Positions 49,937 to 58,767 of a DNA stretch of 64,000 nucleotides are shown in pieces. The position numbers were made by a program, and so were the translations under genes. Positions within the stretch are counted from its first letter, which is position 1. Each line of letters starts with the position of its first letter. This DNA is from JABWBH01 sp964526695 (GTDB taxonomy: Bacteria; Planctomycetota; Phycisphaerae; UBA1845), in contig CAZGJA010000041.1 in the NCBI GenBank assembly GCA_964526695.1, positions 1 to 64,000 on the forward strand. The letters are read 5' to 3'. The notes beneath the pieces are model-generated. The model did not search any database. It was not told the DNA's origin and worked only from the letters and a program-made list of their open reading frames with translations.

Positions 49937-50701
49937 ATGTTTGAACTGCTGATGCAGAATAACTTCGACCTCGACGACCTGATCAAACTCGGGGTCTTCG
50001 TGGTCGTGGCGATCGCCTCGGGTCTCGGCACCCTGCTGAAGAAGAAACCCTCGAAGGACGAAGTGGAAGTCGAGGTGCTGGAAGAGGATGACGGCTGGAT
50101 CGAGGTTGAGGCGGACGCGCGCCGAAAGGCGAAACCGCTCGCCCAGCCGCCCGCTCAGCGCAGTTCAATGAGACCGGCGTCGGCGGTTCCCGGTCCGCCG
50201 CAAGCTCGGCAGCCGCGTCCCACCGCGCCGCCGCCGTCCGTTCCGGCTCAAGCGCGCCGCGCGAGAACGCCAAGCGATCAATCCGCCCCCGTAGGAAGAG
50301 GGACGGTTCCGCCTGCTCCTCCCGCGCCGGTGCGAGGCCGGTCTTCGGCGCAAAGGTCAAGCCGCGGCGAGCCCGCGCCTCCCCCGGCGCAGCGAAGATC
50401 CTCAGTCCCGCAACGAACCGCAGCCGCGGAGCAGCCATCCCCCGAAGCGCGTCACCAGCAGCCCCACCCCGGCCATCTGGAAGCCGTGATGCAGTCGCGC
50501 CGCCTCGGCCGCGTCGAAGGCGAGCATCTGCGCCCGCACATTGACTCGCCCCATGTTGAAGAGCACGCGGCCGAATCCGGCCCGGGCACCGGTCGCGCGG
50601 GAGCCGGCGAGATCCGGCTGCGACTTGCCCGGGGCGATCTGCGGCATGCGGTGATCCTCGCGGAAATCCTCGCCCCCCCCCTCGCGCTGCGGCGCGACTG
50701 A
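49937..50701 (+). CDS. Membrane-anchored Pro-rich protein downstream of floA
   Basis: A 254-residue protein from ATG 49937. A short acidic start, one membrane helix (about 15-35, LGVFVVVAIASGLGTLL), an acidic patch (EVEVEVLEEDDGWIEVEA), then about 130 residues rich in Pro, Arg, Ala and Ser, and a C-terminal helix LRHAVILAEILAPPLALR. I do not know the family by name. Similar small anchored proteins with this kind of C-terminal AVILxEILxPPxALR tail are familiar from planctomycetes, which I recall rather than can show. Co-direction with nfeD-floA suggests a link to that complex. Confidence 0.6.
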   Translation: MFELLMQNNFDLDDLIKLGVFVVVAIASGLGTLLKKKPSKDEVEVEVLEEDDGWIEVEADARRKAKPLAQPPAQRSSMRPASAVPGPPQARQPRPTAPPPSVPAQARRARTPSDQSAPVGRGTVPPAPPAPVRGRSSAQRSSRGEPAPPPAQRRSSVPQRTAAAEQPSPEARHQQPHPGHLEAVMQSRRLGRVEGEHLRPHIDSPHVEEHAAESGPGTGRAGAGEIRLRLARGDLRHAVILAEILAPPLALRRD

Positions 50702-50813
50702 TCGGATCGAGCCGGTCTCCCGCGGCGCGCCTGGGCGAAACTGCGACGGGCCAGCGCTGCCAACGTCGGGGAGCGGTACGATAAGAACGGCCGCGACTCG
50801 CGGCGGCGTGGGG

Positions 50814-51938
50814 CTACCGCGGCTTGGTCCCGTAGAAGTCGTGGATGCCGCCGGCCACGCGGTTGATCTCTTCTTCCGTCAGCATCGGATGCACGGGCAG
50901 CGAGAGCACGCGGCGGCTGGCGTCCTCTGAAACGGGGAAGTCCTCGCTGCGGCAGTTCAGATACGCGAAGCACGGCTGACGGTGCAGCGGGACGGGGTAA
51001 TACACGGCCGTGCCGATGTCGCGCGTCTTGAGGAAAGCCATCAACTCGTCGCGGCGATCGCAAAGAATCGTGTACTGGTGGTACACGTGCGTATTGCGCG
51101 GCGCCAAGTACGGCGTCGTCACTGGGGCGCCCTTCAGCAGCGCGTCGTACATCGAAGCGGACTCGCGCCGCTGCTGCGTGAACTTCTCCCAGTGCGGCAG
51201 CTTGACGAGCAGAATCGCGGCTTTCAGCGTGTCGAGGCGGAAGTTGCCGCCGACGACGTCGTGGAGGTACTGCTGCGACTGCCCGTGATTGCGCAACCGC
51301 CGGCAGAAGTTCGCGCGATCCACGTCGGTGGAGAGAATCATGCCGCCTTCGCCGAAGCCGCCGAGGTTCTTCGTCGGGTAGAACGACAGGCATCCCAGCT
51401 CACCCATGCTGCCAGCGACTTCGTTGCCGAACTGCGCGCCGATCGCCTGGGCCGTGTCCTCGATGATCAGCAGCTTGCGCTCGCGCGCGACGGCGCGGAG
51501 CGCGTCCATGTCGGCGCATTGACCGTACAGGTGGACGGGCATGATGGCCTTGGTGCGCGCGGTGACGGCGGCGCGGACGCACTGCGCGTCCATGCAGAAG
51601 GTCTTCGGGTCGATGTCCACGAAGACGGGCTTGGCGCCGACGCGATGCACGCAGCCGGCGGTGGCGAAGAACGTGAAGGTCGGCACGATCACCTCGTCGC
51701 CGTGCCCGATGCCCAGCGCCATGAGGGCGCAGAGCAGCGCGTCCGTGCCGTTGCTGACGGCCACGGCGTCGGCGATGCCGAGCTTGCCGGCGACTTGCTT
51801 TTCCAGCTCGGCGATGTCGGGGCCGCCGATGAACTGCTGGCTTTCGAGAACACGGTGCACGGCGGCCTTGATTTGCTCGCCGAAGACGGCGAACTCTGCG
51901 TGAAGGTCGAGCATGGTAATGGGTTTCGGCATAAGCAT
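50814..51938 (-). CDS. DegT/DnrJ/EryC1-family aminotransferase
   Basis: A 374-residue PLP-dependent sugar aminotransferase. Visible: VSNGTDALLCALMAL (PLP-phosphate loop), DTAQAIGA, and the PLP Lys190 in SFYPTKNLGGFGEGG; the C-terminal YYPVPLHRQP is typical of the family. These enzymes transfer amino groups to nucleotide-linked 4-keto or 3-keto sugars for surface glycans. It is the last gene of the exopolysaccharide operon, 321 bp after the Wzc-like gene, with a hairpin-rich repeat in between. Start ATG 51938. It might also serve the nonulosonate pathway, but that is speculation. Confidence 0.9.
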   Translation of the reverse strand: MLMPKPITMLDLHAEFAVFGEQIKAAVHRVLESQQFIGGPDIAELEKQVAGKLGIADAVAVSNGTDALLCALMALGIGHGDEVIVPTFTFFATAGCVHRVGAKPVFVDIDPKTFCMDAQCVRAAVTARTKAIMPVHLYGQCADMDALRAVARERKLLIIEDTAQAIGAQFGNEVAGSMGELGCLSFYPTKNLGGFGEGGMILSTDVDRANFCRRLRNHGQSQQYLHDVVGGNFRLDTLKAAILLVKLPHWEKFTQQRRESASMYDALLKGAPVTTPYLAPRNTHVYHQYTILCDRRDELMAFLKTRDIGTAVYYPVPLHRQPCFAYLNCRSEDFPVSEDASRRVLSLPVHPMLTEEEINRVAGGIHDFYGTKPR

Positions 51939-52259
51939 GTCACTGCGCCCGGCAGTGAGGTCCGGTTCACCAACGATCCGTCTCGCGGCTTCTTTCAGAA
52001 CCCCCCACGCAAGTGGGGGGCTTGGCCTGGCGCGGCGCGGAAGAGCCCCCCACTTGCGTGGGGGGTTCTGAAACACGAACCGTTCTCAGGTCACGTGGAA
52101 GCCATCGCGATACTCCGCGCTGGTGCTGAAGGCGGGACGCGGTGCACTGCGCTTCCATGCACAAGACACTCGTTGGGACGCGGATCCCGACTCCACCGGG
52201 AGCAGCTCGCAGACCTGCCCCTACCCGCGGTACATGGGTGGGCGATCTGATCCGTCCAG
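51939..52259. other. Gap containing a long perfect palindrome
   Basis: No gene is supported in these 321 bases between the aminotransferase and Wzc-like genes. The main feature is the 30-bp inverted repeat at 51993-52073. Promoter elements for the aminotransferase gene are not evident. Confidence 0.45.
51993..52073. repeat. Perfect 30-bp inverted repeat
   Basis: Arms at 51993-52022 and 52044-52073 match over all 30 bases, with a 21-base spacer. Each arm is itself a small palindrome (CCCCCCAC, four bases, GTGGGGGG). A transcript could fold into a very stable stem. This may be a REP/REPIN-type mobile element or a terminator inside the exopolysaccharide operon. Confidence 0.85.
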
Positions 52260-54440
52260 CTACTTCGGCAAGCTCTTCGGCGATCCCCGACCCGGCCGGT
52301 CCGGCTGGTAGTCGTAGTACGTCCGAAGCTGCTCGCGGAAGTAGCCGCCGCGCGTCACCTGCGCCGCATTCAGCACGATGCCGAAGATATGCGCGCTGAC
52401 GCTTTGAAGCAAGCCGCAGGCGCGACGGGCGGCGCCGCGGGAGTTGGCGCGGGCGCGGAGGACCATCACCACGCCGTCCACCAGCGTCGCCAGCACCGTC
52501 GGATCGCTGGCGATCAGCACCGGCGACGTGTCCAGAATGACCTGGTCATAGCGCTGCGCCGCGTCGTTGAGGAACGCCAGAAAGGCCTCGCTGCCGAGAA
52601 GCTCGGCGGGGTTGGGCGTCATGGGTCCGCTGCCGAGGACGTCGAGATTGGGCACGCTGGTGTGTGCGACCAGATCGCCAAGTTGCCCCTCGCCGATCAG
52701 TAGGGTGGTCAGGCCCTTGTCCTCGATGCCCGCCCAGTGCTCCTGCAACCGGGGACGGCGCAGGTTGGCGTCCACCAGCAGCACGCGACGCCCGCCCTGC
52801 GCGGCCGCGATCGCCAGATTGCACGCCACGGTGGTCTTGCCGTCGTCCGGTCCGGGGCTGGTCACGATGATGGAACGCTGCCGCGCGGCCGGGGCGCTGT
52901 ACTGGAGGTTGGCGCGGATGTGGCGGAAGGCCTCGGCCATCATGGAATGCGGCGTGGAGAGCATGGCCAGCTCGACGTGCTCGATGGCGAGTTCCTCGTC
53001 GTCCGCGTCCGGCACGACGCCCAGCAGCGGCATCTGCACGAAGCGGGCCACGTCCTGTGAGGTGCGGACGGACGTGTCCAGCACCTCGACGCCCACGCCA
53101 ATGCCCACGGAGAGCATCAGCGCCAGCAGCACCAGCACGGGCAGCATGAGGATGCTCGGCTCGCTGCGCGCCAGCGGCTCGACCGGCTGCTGCGCAATGC
53201 GCATGGTCAGCGCGGACTTGTCGGCGATCACGCGTTCAAGCTCGTCCACGTACGTCTGCATTGCCGCCGTCTCCTCTTCGAGACGGGTCACGTCGCCCTG
53301 CACGACCTGAAACTCGAAGAGCAGTCGGTCGTCTTCCTTCTGCTCGGCTTCCAGCCCTTTCAGTTCGTTCGTCGCCTTAAGGAACTGGGTATAGGTGTTC
53401 TGGTAAGCGGTCTCGGCGGCTTCGGTGATGACTCTCTGCCGCTGGTCCGTGGCTTCGGTCATGGCCGCAAGGAGGCTCGCCCTCGCCGAGTTGATGTTGT
53501 CATCGAGCTTCTGGATCGTGGCATGTCGCGGGCCCAGCCGCTTGGACAAGGCGCTGCGCTCTTCCTCGTAGTTGAAGACGCGGGCGCGGAGGGTCTGCAC
53601 ATACGGATCGGCCTCGACCGCCGCCTGGTCCTCCGCGGTCAGCTCTCCGCCGGCTTTGTAGTAATTCCGGAGCTGGCCGATCGCCGCCATCTGAATCTGC
53701 AGTTGCGTCACGCTCTGCGCGTAGAGCAGACCCTGCTGGCTGATCGTGCTCCACCCGCGCGCGAGGACGCCGCCTTGAAGCTTGCTGGCGAAGTCCTTCA
53801 TCTCGTTTCGTTTGCTGTTCAGGGCGTCGGTCAAATCTGTGAGGCGATCAGTGCCCTTCTTCTGGCGGTCACGGTACGGCTCGATGGCCTTGTCCAGAAC
53901 GGATTCCCTGTACTTCTCCATCACCGTTTCGACGATCTTCTTCGGATCGCCTGAGTGCCGCGTGGACATGGAGATGCTCAGGAAGCTCGTGCCGCGCAGG
54001 GGCGCGCTGACCAGCTCGTCGGTCAGCACCAGCAGTGGCTGCTTCCACGAAGGGATGGCGGTGTACCACTTCGTTTTCCGGACGTCGTCGTCCTGCACTA
54101 CGCTGTTGAGGATTTCAGGACTTTTCACCACGTACGACTGCGTGGTGAGGAAGCGGTCCTGCTCGCGCTCCGGCAGCCGGCCGGTCTCGACCGACAGCTC
54201 CGACTGCGGCTGGTTGGTGATCAACTCGATGAGACCCGTGGACTTGTACTTGGGGAAATACGTCCACCACGTGTAGAAGCCGCCGCCCGCCAGTCCGCCG
54301 AAGAAGAAGAACAGCACGGCGATGAGCACCGCGCGGCGGCGGATGATGCCCAGCAGCTCGCCGGGCGTGGGCGCCGTCGAGGTCGCGGCGACCGCGGGCA
54401 GGGCGATCCGTTCCTGAACTGTCGAAGGTAGCGTGGTCAT
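52260..54440 (-). CDS. Wzc-like chain-length determinant and tyrosine kinase
   Basis: A 726-residue protein. N-terminal Wzz-type domain with two membrane helices (about 35-55 and 420-445) and a long periplasmic coiled coil (about 170-400). The cytoplasmic BY-kinase domain (about 500-726) has Walker A TSPGPDDGKTTVA, Walker A-prime VLLVDANLRRP and Walker B VILDTSPV. The C-terminus ends with a small Tyr cluster (YFREQLRTYYDYQ) suited to autophosphorylation. It sets the chain length and export of polysaccharide with the Wza-like protein. It starts 10 bp after the exosortase gene. Confidence 0.92.
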   Translation of the reverse strand: MTTLPSTVQERIALPAVAATSTAPTPGELLGIIRRRAVLIAVLFFFFGGLAGGGFYTWWTYFPKYKSTGLIELITNQPQSELSVETGRLPEREQDRFLTTQSYVVKSPEILNSVVQDDDVRKTKWYTAIPSWKQPLLVLTDELVSAPLRGTSFLSISMSTRHSGDPKKIVETVMEKYRESVLDKAIEPYRDRQKKGTDRLTDLTDALNSKRNEMKDFASKLQGGVLARGWSTISQQGLLYAQSVTQLQIQMAAIGQLRNYYKAGGELTAEDQAAVEADPYVQTLRARVFNYEEERSALSKRLGPRHATIQKLDDNINSARASLLAAMTEATDQRQRVITEAAETAYQNTYTQFLKATNELKGLEAEQKEDDRLLFEFQVVQGDVTRLEEETAAMQTYVDELERVIADKSALTMRIAQQPVEPLARSEPSILMLPVLVLLALMLSVGIGVGVEVLDTSVRTSQDVARFVQMPLLGVVPDADDEELAIEHVELAMLSTPHSMMAEAFRHIRANLQYSAPAARQRSIIVTSPGPDDGKTTVACNLAIAAAQGGRRVLLVDANLRRPRLQEHWAGIEDKGLTTLLIGEGQLGDLVAHTSVPNLDVLGSGPMTPNPAELLGSEAFLAFLNDAAQRYDQVILDTSPVLIASDPTVLATLVDGVVMVLRARANSRGAARRACGLLQSVSAHIFGIVLNAAQVTRGGYFREQLRTYYDYQPDRPGRGSPKSLPK

Positions 54441-54450
54441 CCGAGTTCCA

Positions 54451-55395
54451 TCACGGCGCGTCCGCGGCCGTCTCGCTCTTCACGTTCGGCTCGTTTGTCT
54501 CGATCCAGAGCCGGCTCATCACCGCGTTCAGCGCCCAGAACAGCCCGAGCGCGATCAGCAGCGTGACGATGCCCAACAGCATGTGCGGCGTGCCCTGCGC
54601 CCAGTCCGGGCGATCGTAAATCCAGAACATGCCGGTGATGATGACGCGAATCGCATTGCACAGCACGGCGATGGGCACGCACGCCAGCACGATCACCCCG
54701 CGCTGCCACATCGGCCCGCGCAGCAGATACGCATACGCCAGACCCAGCGCCGCAAACGACATCATCAGCCGCAGCCCGCTGCACGCCGTCTCGATGTTGA
54801 GGTAGCCGCTCGCGCCCGTGTCCAGCCGGACCCAGTCGATCACGACGTTCTGCACCTCGACCTCGACCGACGGCAGCAGCGACAGCGCCGCCCCGGCAAG
54901 CTGCGAGGCCAGCCGGCGCAGAGGCACCGTCAGCTCCACGTACATCCCATGCGGCAGGGGAACCGCCAGCAGCAGATACGCTATCGGAAACGCCGTCGCG
55001 CGGAGCATCCGCCAGCCCCAGAGCGTCAGCACGATCGCGGCGACGCCCGCCGGAACGCACAGCCCCTGGTAATACAGGATGGGCCGCACCCAGGAGTAAA
55101 AGCCGTAAGCCGCCAGCACGCCGAGCAAGAGGACGCCCGCAAGCGGCAGCGGGCAGCGCCGCGTGCGGGCCAGCTCCTCCTTGCGCATCCAGAGGAAGTA
55201 CAGGCTGATGAGCGGGATGAGCCAGCCGTGGGACCAGTTGCCGTCGCTCGCCCACTTGTAGGCGAAGTGGTGAATCAGCGTGCGCTGAAAGAACCATGCG
55301 AAGAGGACCGCCGCCGCCGCAATGCGCAGCGCCTCGCGCGCCGGAGCGCCCGGCGCCGAAGCGGGGCGGGAAGTTGGCATGGCGATCGTGGTCAC
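54451..55395 (-). CDS. Exosortase/archaeosortase-family transpeptidase
   Basis: A 314-residue protein with seven to eight membrane helices. The catalytic triad is visible: Cys205 in IETACSGLRL, Arg250 in LCNAIRVIITG and His271 in GTPHMLLGIVTLL. Exosortases process proteins with PEP-CTERM-type C-terminal tails and are usually found in exopolysaccharide loci, as here, between Wza-like and Wzc-like genes. No clear PEP-CTERM protein is seen in this window, so its substrate lies elsewhere. Subtype not assigned. Confidence 0.92.
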   Translation of the reverse strand: MTTIAMPTSRPASAPGAPAREALRIAAAAVLFAWFFQRTLIHHFAYKWASDGNWSHGWLIPLISLYFLWMRKEELARTRRCPLPLAGVLLLGVLAAYGFYSWVRPILYYQGLCVPAGVAAIVLTLWGWRMLRATAFPIAYLLLAVPLPHGMYVELTVPLRRLASQLAGAALSLLPSVEVEVQNVVIDWVRLDTGASGYLNIETACSGLRLMMSFAALGLAYAYLLRGPMWQRGVIVLACVPIAVLCNAIRVIITGMFWIYDRPDWAQGTPHMLLGIVTLLIALGLFWALNAVMSRLWIETNEPNVKSETAADAP

Positions 55396-55409
55396 GGGTG
55401 TGCATGTTT

Positions 55410-57095
55410 CTAGGGGAACAGTTGCTCAAATTTCTTGGGTCGCGTGGCCGGGTTGGGCTGCACGGCGAACGAGTCGATGTCCGCGAAGTTGCGCGAGTAC
55501 GTGAAACTGTAACCCACCGTCGAGGTCGGGTTCGGCAGCGTCAGCGCCCGCAGCCTCAGCAGCCACGGGGCGAACGGGCTGGTGCCGACGTTGATGATGT
55601 CCCCGCGGCGGATCTCGATGTCGTCCAGCTTGCCCGCGAAAATCGCATCGAGGTCCACCTGCACCATCTGCTCGCGCGATCCGTGACGGCGGTAGATCGT
55701 GCAGCGCGACGGCCAGGCGAGCGCCCCCAGCCCGCCGGCTGAAGCGATCGCCGACTTGAGCGTGACCTGCTCGGAGTTGAAGGTGAACGGCCCCACGCGG
55801 TTGACCTGGCCCATGACGTAATACACGCCGATTTCGCCGCTGACGATGCGGATCACGTCGCCCGGGCGGATGATGACCAGGTAGGCCGGGTCGCCGGTGC
55901 GCAGCGCCTCGGCCGGGATGCGCATGATGCGGTACTGCGACTCTCCGGCGATGCGCGACCAGTCCACCGTGGACTGCACGGCTTCGAAGAACGGCATGCG
56001 CTCCACCGGCTGCGCGGCGCCTTCGCCCTCCGGTGATTCCTGTCGAGCGGGGTTGGGGACGAAACGACCGCCTTCAAAGATGTACAGCGTGTCCGCCTTC
56101 GAGGGGGGGGGCGGCTCGTCCATCCGCTCTTGCGGCTCACCGGCGGCGGCGTCGTGCGCGGTCTCACCGCGCGAAGGCTCGGATTCCAGCGAAGCGGCGG
56201 CGAGCAGTTCGTCCTCGGCGCGCGCCTCGTGTCTTGCTTCAGTAGATTCTCGATCACCGCCGCCATCCGGTGGGGAACCCATCGTCGGCGCTGCGCCGAA
56301 CGGCTCCTCCTCAGCATCGGCCGCTCCTGACGGAGCCGCACGGCTTGGCGACATGCCACCCGGCCCCGCCATATCTCCCGGTCCCGGTGGTCCACCCGGT
56401 GCCGCGGCTCCAGCCGACCCCGCCGGCTCCTTGCGGAACACGTACACTTCCGTCACGAATTCGTTCAGACCGCCGACGAGGTTGATCGCGTCGAGCAGGT
56501 TGAGGTCCGGACGCGTGATCGGCACGGGCGCGGCGCGCAGCGCTGCGTTGGCGGCCGCGCTGACGCCGATACCGAAGATGTTGAACCTTGCGGAGTTGAC
56601 GCTGATCGGAAGCACGAGGACTTTCGGATCGGTAAGCAGCTCCGACTCGCGGAGGCGACGCTTAATCTCCTCCTCCATCTCGGCCGGCGACATGCCCGAG
56701 CAGGCAAAACGCCCGACGTCCGGAATCGCCAGCTCGCCGCTGGGGGAAATCTGGAACTGACTCTGGAACGGCTCGCCGACCTGCCGTAGCTCGTCGATCT
56801 CCACCGCGACCACGTCGCCGGGACCGAGGTCGTATTCAAAGGGGTACGGCTTCAGGTCATCGCGCGTCGGATCCGTCGCGCCTGGGATGGCGGCCGGGGA
56901 GTCCTCGACCGTCAACATACTGCGGATGGAGGTGGTGCCGGTCTCGGTGAAATTGCCGGGGATGGTGGGGTCGAGCCAACTGTTCATGATGGAATTGCAG
57001 CCTGTACACGCCCACAGCGCAGCCAGCGCCGGCAGACCCGCCAGCGCCGCCAGGCCAGTACGGACCCCATCGGATGGGCGAAAACGGCGAATCAT
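55410..57095 (-). CDS. Wza-like polysaccharide export lipoprotein
   Basis: A 561-residue protein. The signal peptide ends in ALWACTGC with the lipidated Cys. A Poly_export domain (about 85-180, YDLGPGDVVAVEI and PDVGRFACSG) is followed by SLBB-like beta-grasp segments. An insertion of about 150 residues (about 235-385), rich in Ala, Gly, Pro and Glu, splits the second of these, ending with DTLYIFEGGRF. SLBB folding resumes at YLVIIRPGDVIRIV and GQVNRVGPFTF. ATG 57095 with a GGAGAGG site is used. It is the first gene of the exopolysaccharide operon and likely forms the outer-membrane export channel. Confidence 0.9.
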   Translation of the reverse strand: MIRRFRPSDGVRTGLAALAGLPALAALWACTGCNSIMNSWLDPTIPGNFTETGTTSIRSMLTVEDSPAAIPGATDPTRDDLKPYPFEYDLGPGDVVAVEIDELRQVGEPFQSQFQISPSGELAIPDVGRFACSGMSPAEMEEEIKRRLRESELLTDPKVLVLPISVNSARFNIFGIGVSAAANAALRAAPVPITRPDLNLLDAINLVGGLNEFVTEVYVFRKEPAGSAGAAAPGGPPGPGDMAGPGGMSPSRAAPSGAADAEEEPFGAAPTMGSPPDGGGDRESTEARHEARAEDELLAAASLESEPSRGETAHDAAAGEPQERMDEPPPPSKADTLYIFEGGRFVPNPARQESPEGEGAAQPVERMPFFEAVQSTVDWSRIAGESQYRIMRIPAEALRTGDPAYLVIIRPGDVIRIVSGEIGVYYVMGQVNRVGPFTFNSEQVTLKSAIASAGGLGALAWPSRCTIYRRHGSREQMVQVDLDAIFAGKLDDIEIRRGDIINVGTSPFAPWLLRLRALTLPNPTSTVGYSFTYSRNFADIDSFAVQPNPATRPKKFEQLFP

Positions 57096-57652
57096 GCACC
57101 TCTCCTGCCGGCCTTTCCCGCGCCGGCGGATCGCGTAAACCCACACTGATGCCTCATTTATCGGCTCCCGCCCGACCCCGCCCCAGCGGTATCGGCGGCA
57201 TCCCTCACAATCCTCAAATCCGGAGCGAAAGTCAAACTACCCACAGCCGGCAGGATCTGCAGGCACGCGGCTTTTAGTGGGTTGAAGCGCCCCGGAAGCC
57301 GGTTTACATCCCGCGGCGGAAAGCGTTGCGATGGGCGGCGTTGTCGAACACCGCCCTCGCCGGCGCTTCGAGTTCCGATGGGTCGGCGTGGGTCACCTTG
57401 TACGGTCGTGCCTCGTTGATGCCGCAGCTTATCCGAGCCGTGACCGTAAGCGAGCGGTGGCAGCGTTTGCGGCCGCATGCGCAGAGTACATCCGAGGCGT
57501 GAGCGCAAGGGGGCGGTTCCGCGTGCGAAGCCGACGAACCGCTTCCTGACGGGCGCGACTCGGCTCGAATGCGGCGCGGCTGGGTCGGAACATGGCGCGG
57601 CTCGGCTGGAATAGGATGCGAACTTTCTAAGCCGGGAGACTATCCTCCACAC
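57096..57652. other. Divergent gap with a repeat
   Basis: No gene is supported in these 557 bases, which separate the wza-like gene (-) from the SAM-hydroxide adenosyltransferase gene (+). A GAGCCGTG-family repeat lies at 57431-57563. Promoter boxes are not recognisable. Confidence 0.45.
57431..57563. repeat. GAGCCGTGACCG-family repeat, diverged copy
   Basis: The left part GAGCCGTGACCGTAAGCGAG and right part CGCTTCCTGACGGGCGCGAC resemble the arms of the element at 38335-38403 with several changes. An internal GAGGCGTGAGCGCAAGGGGG segment suggests a second left arm, so two copies may be partly fused. Confidence 0.6.
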
Positions 57653-58462
57653 ATGGCGCTGATCACGCTGACGACCGATTTCGGGATGCGCGACGCTTAT
57701 GTGGCACAGATGAAGGGCGTCATCGCGTCTATCGCGCCGCTGGCGCGGGTGATCGACGTGACGCACGAGATCCCGCCGTTCAACGTCTTTCACGCGGCGC
57801 ATGTGCTGCGCAGTCTGCGCGGGTGGTTCCCTCCGGAGACGATCCATGTGGTCGTGGTGGACCCCGGCGTGGGCACGGACCGGCGCATCCTGCTGGCGCG
57901 GACCGGCGGACAGTTCTTTCTCGTGCCGGACAACGGCGTCATCACGTTCGTCCACCGCGACGCCGCGATCGAGGATCTGGTCGTCGTGGAAGACCGGCGC
58001 TACTTTCTTCCTCGGATATCCACCACGTTCCACGGGCGGGACATCTTCGCGCCGGTGGCGGCGCATCTGGCGAGCGGGGTGAAGCCGCAGCGGTTCGGCC
58101 GCACGACCGATCGGCTGGAGCTTCTGCCGGCGGACCTGCAGCTCGTGACGGATCGGACGTGCGTGACCGGTCGCGTCGTGTACGTGGACCGCTTCGGCAA
58201 CCTCGTCACCAACATCAGCGAGAAAGACCTGGGTCCGCTTCTGCATCGACCGCAGGCGGTGGAGGTCCGCATCAACGAAATCCCCATCGGCCCGCTGCGG
58301 TCCGCGTACGCAGAGGCGGCTCCGGGGCGACCGCTGGCGCTGATCGGCAGCACGGGCTTCCTGGAGATCGCGGTGAACCAGGGCAGCGCGCTGCAGCAGT
58401 TCGGTCCGACGGAGAACCTCGCGGTGTCTGTCCGCCTCTTCAATACCCTCGAGCGCCGATAA
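57653..58462 (+). CDS. SAM hydroxide adenosyltransferase (DUF62)
   Basis: A 269-residue protein of the DUF62 family, which splits S-adenosylmethionine using hydroxide to adenosine and methionine. Motifs: TTDFGMRDAYV at the N-terminus, VVDPGVGTDRR, DNGVITFV, HGRDIFAPVAAHLA and YVDRFGNLVTN. The N-terminal DUF62_N and C-terminal beta domain are both complete. ATG 57653 begins the usual MALITLTTDFG. The gene stands alone, with repeat DNA on both sides, so it offers no operon clue. A role in halogenation (fluorinase family) is unlikely. Confidence 0.93.
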   Translation: MALITLTTDFGMRDAYVAQMKGVIASIAPLARVIDVTHEIPPFNVFHAAHVLRSLRGWFPPETIHVVVVDPGVGTDRRILLARTGGQFFLVPDNGVITFVHRDAAIEDLVVVEDRRYFLPRISTTFHGRDIFAPVAAHLASGVKPQRFGRTTDRLELLPADLQLVTDRTCVTGRVVYVDRFGNLVTNISEKDLGPLLHRPQAVEVRINEIPIGPLRSAYAEAAPGRPLALIGSTGFLEIAVNQGSALQQFGPTENLAVSVRLFNTLERR

Positions 58463-58767
58463 GCTGCCGCGTTCGAGGACTTCACCAGTTTCGCATCGCC
58501 GGAGCGGAAGCCGGGTTTCAGCGCAGGTTCGCGGTTGCGCGTCGATCGTGGATATGCGGACGGCGGGTCTTGCCGCCCGCAGGCTCGGCGAATCTTACCG
58601 TTTGCGTACATAGCGGCGGCTCCGCGTGGGGTCGCCGAGGGTTCGTTTTGCAGCCACTGCGCCCATCCCTTGAGGATGGGACCTTGTCGCGATGCGGCGC
58701 TACGCTGTGAGACGGTTCAGGGTCCAGATCGGTCCGGGGTCCGCCCCGCGCCATCGGGAGGAGATCC
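58463..58767. other. Gap before the TadG-like gene
   Basis: About 305 bases with no gene. A small stem (CCCATCC at 58662-58668 with GGATGGG at 58674-58680) lies 90 bp before the TadG-like start. A strong GGGAGGAG ribosome site precedes the ATG at 58768. No -35/-10 boxes are clear. Confidence 0.4.
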
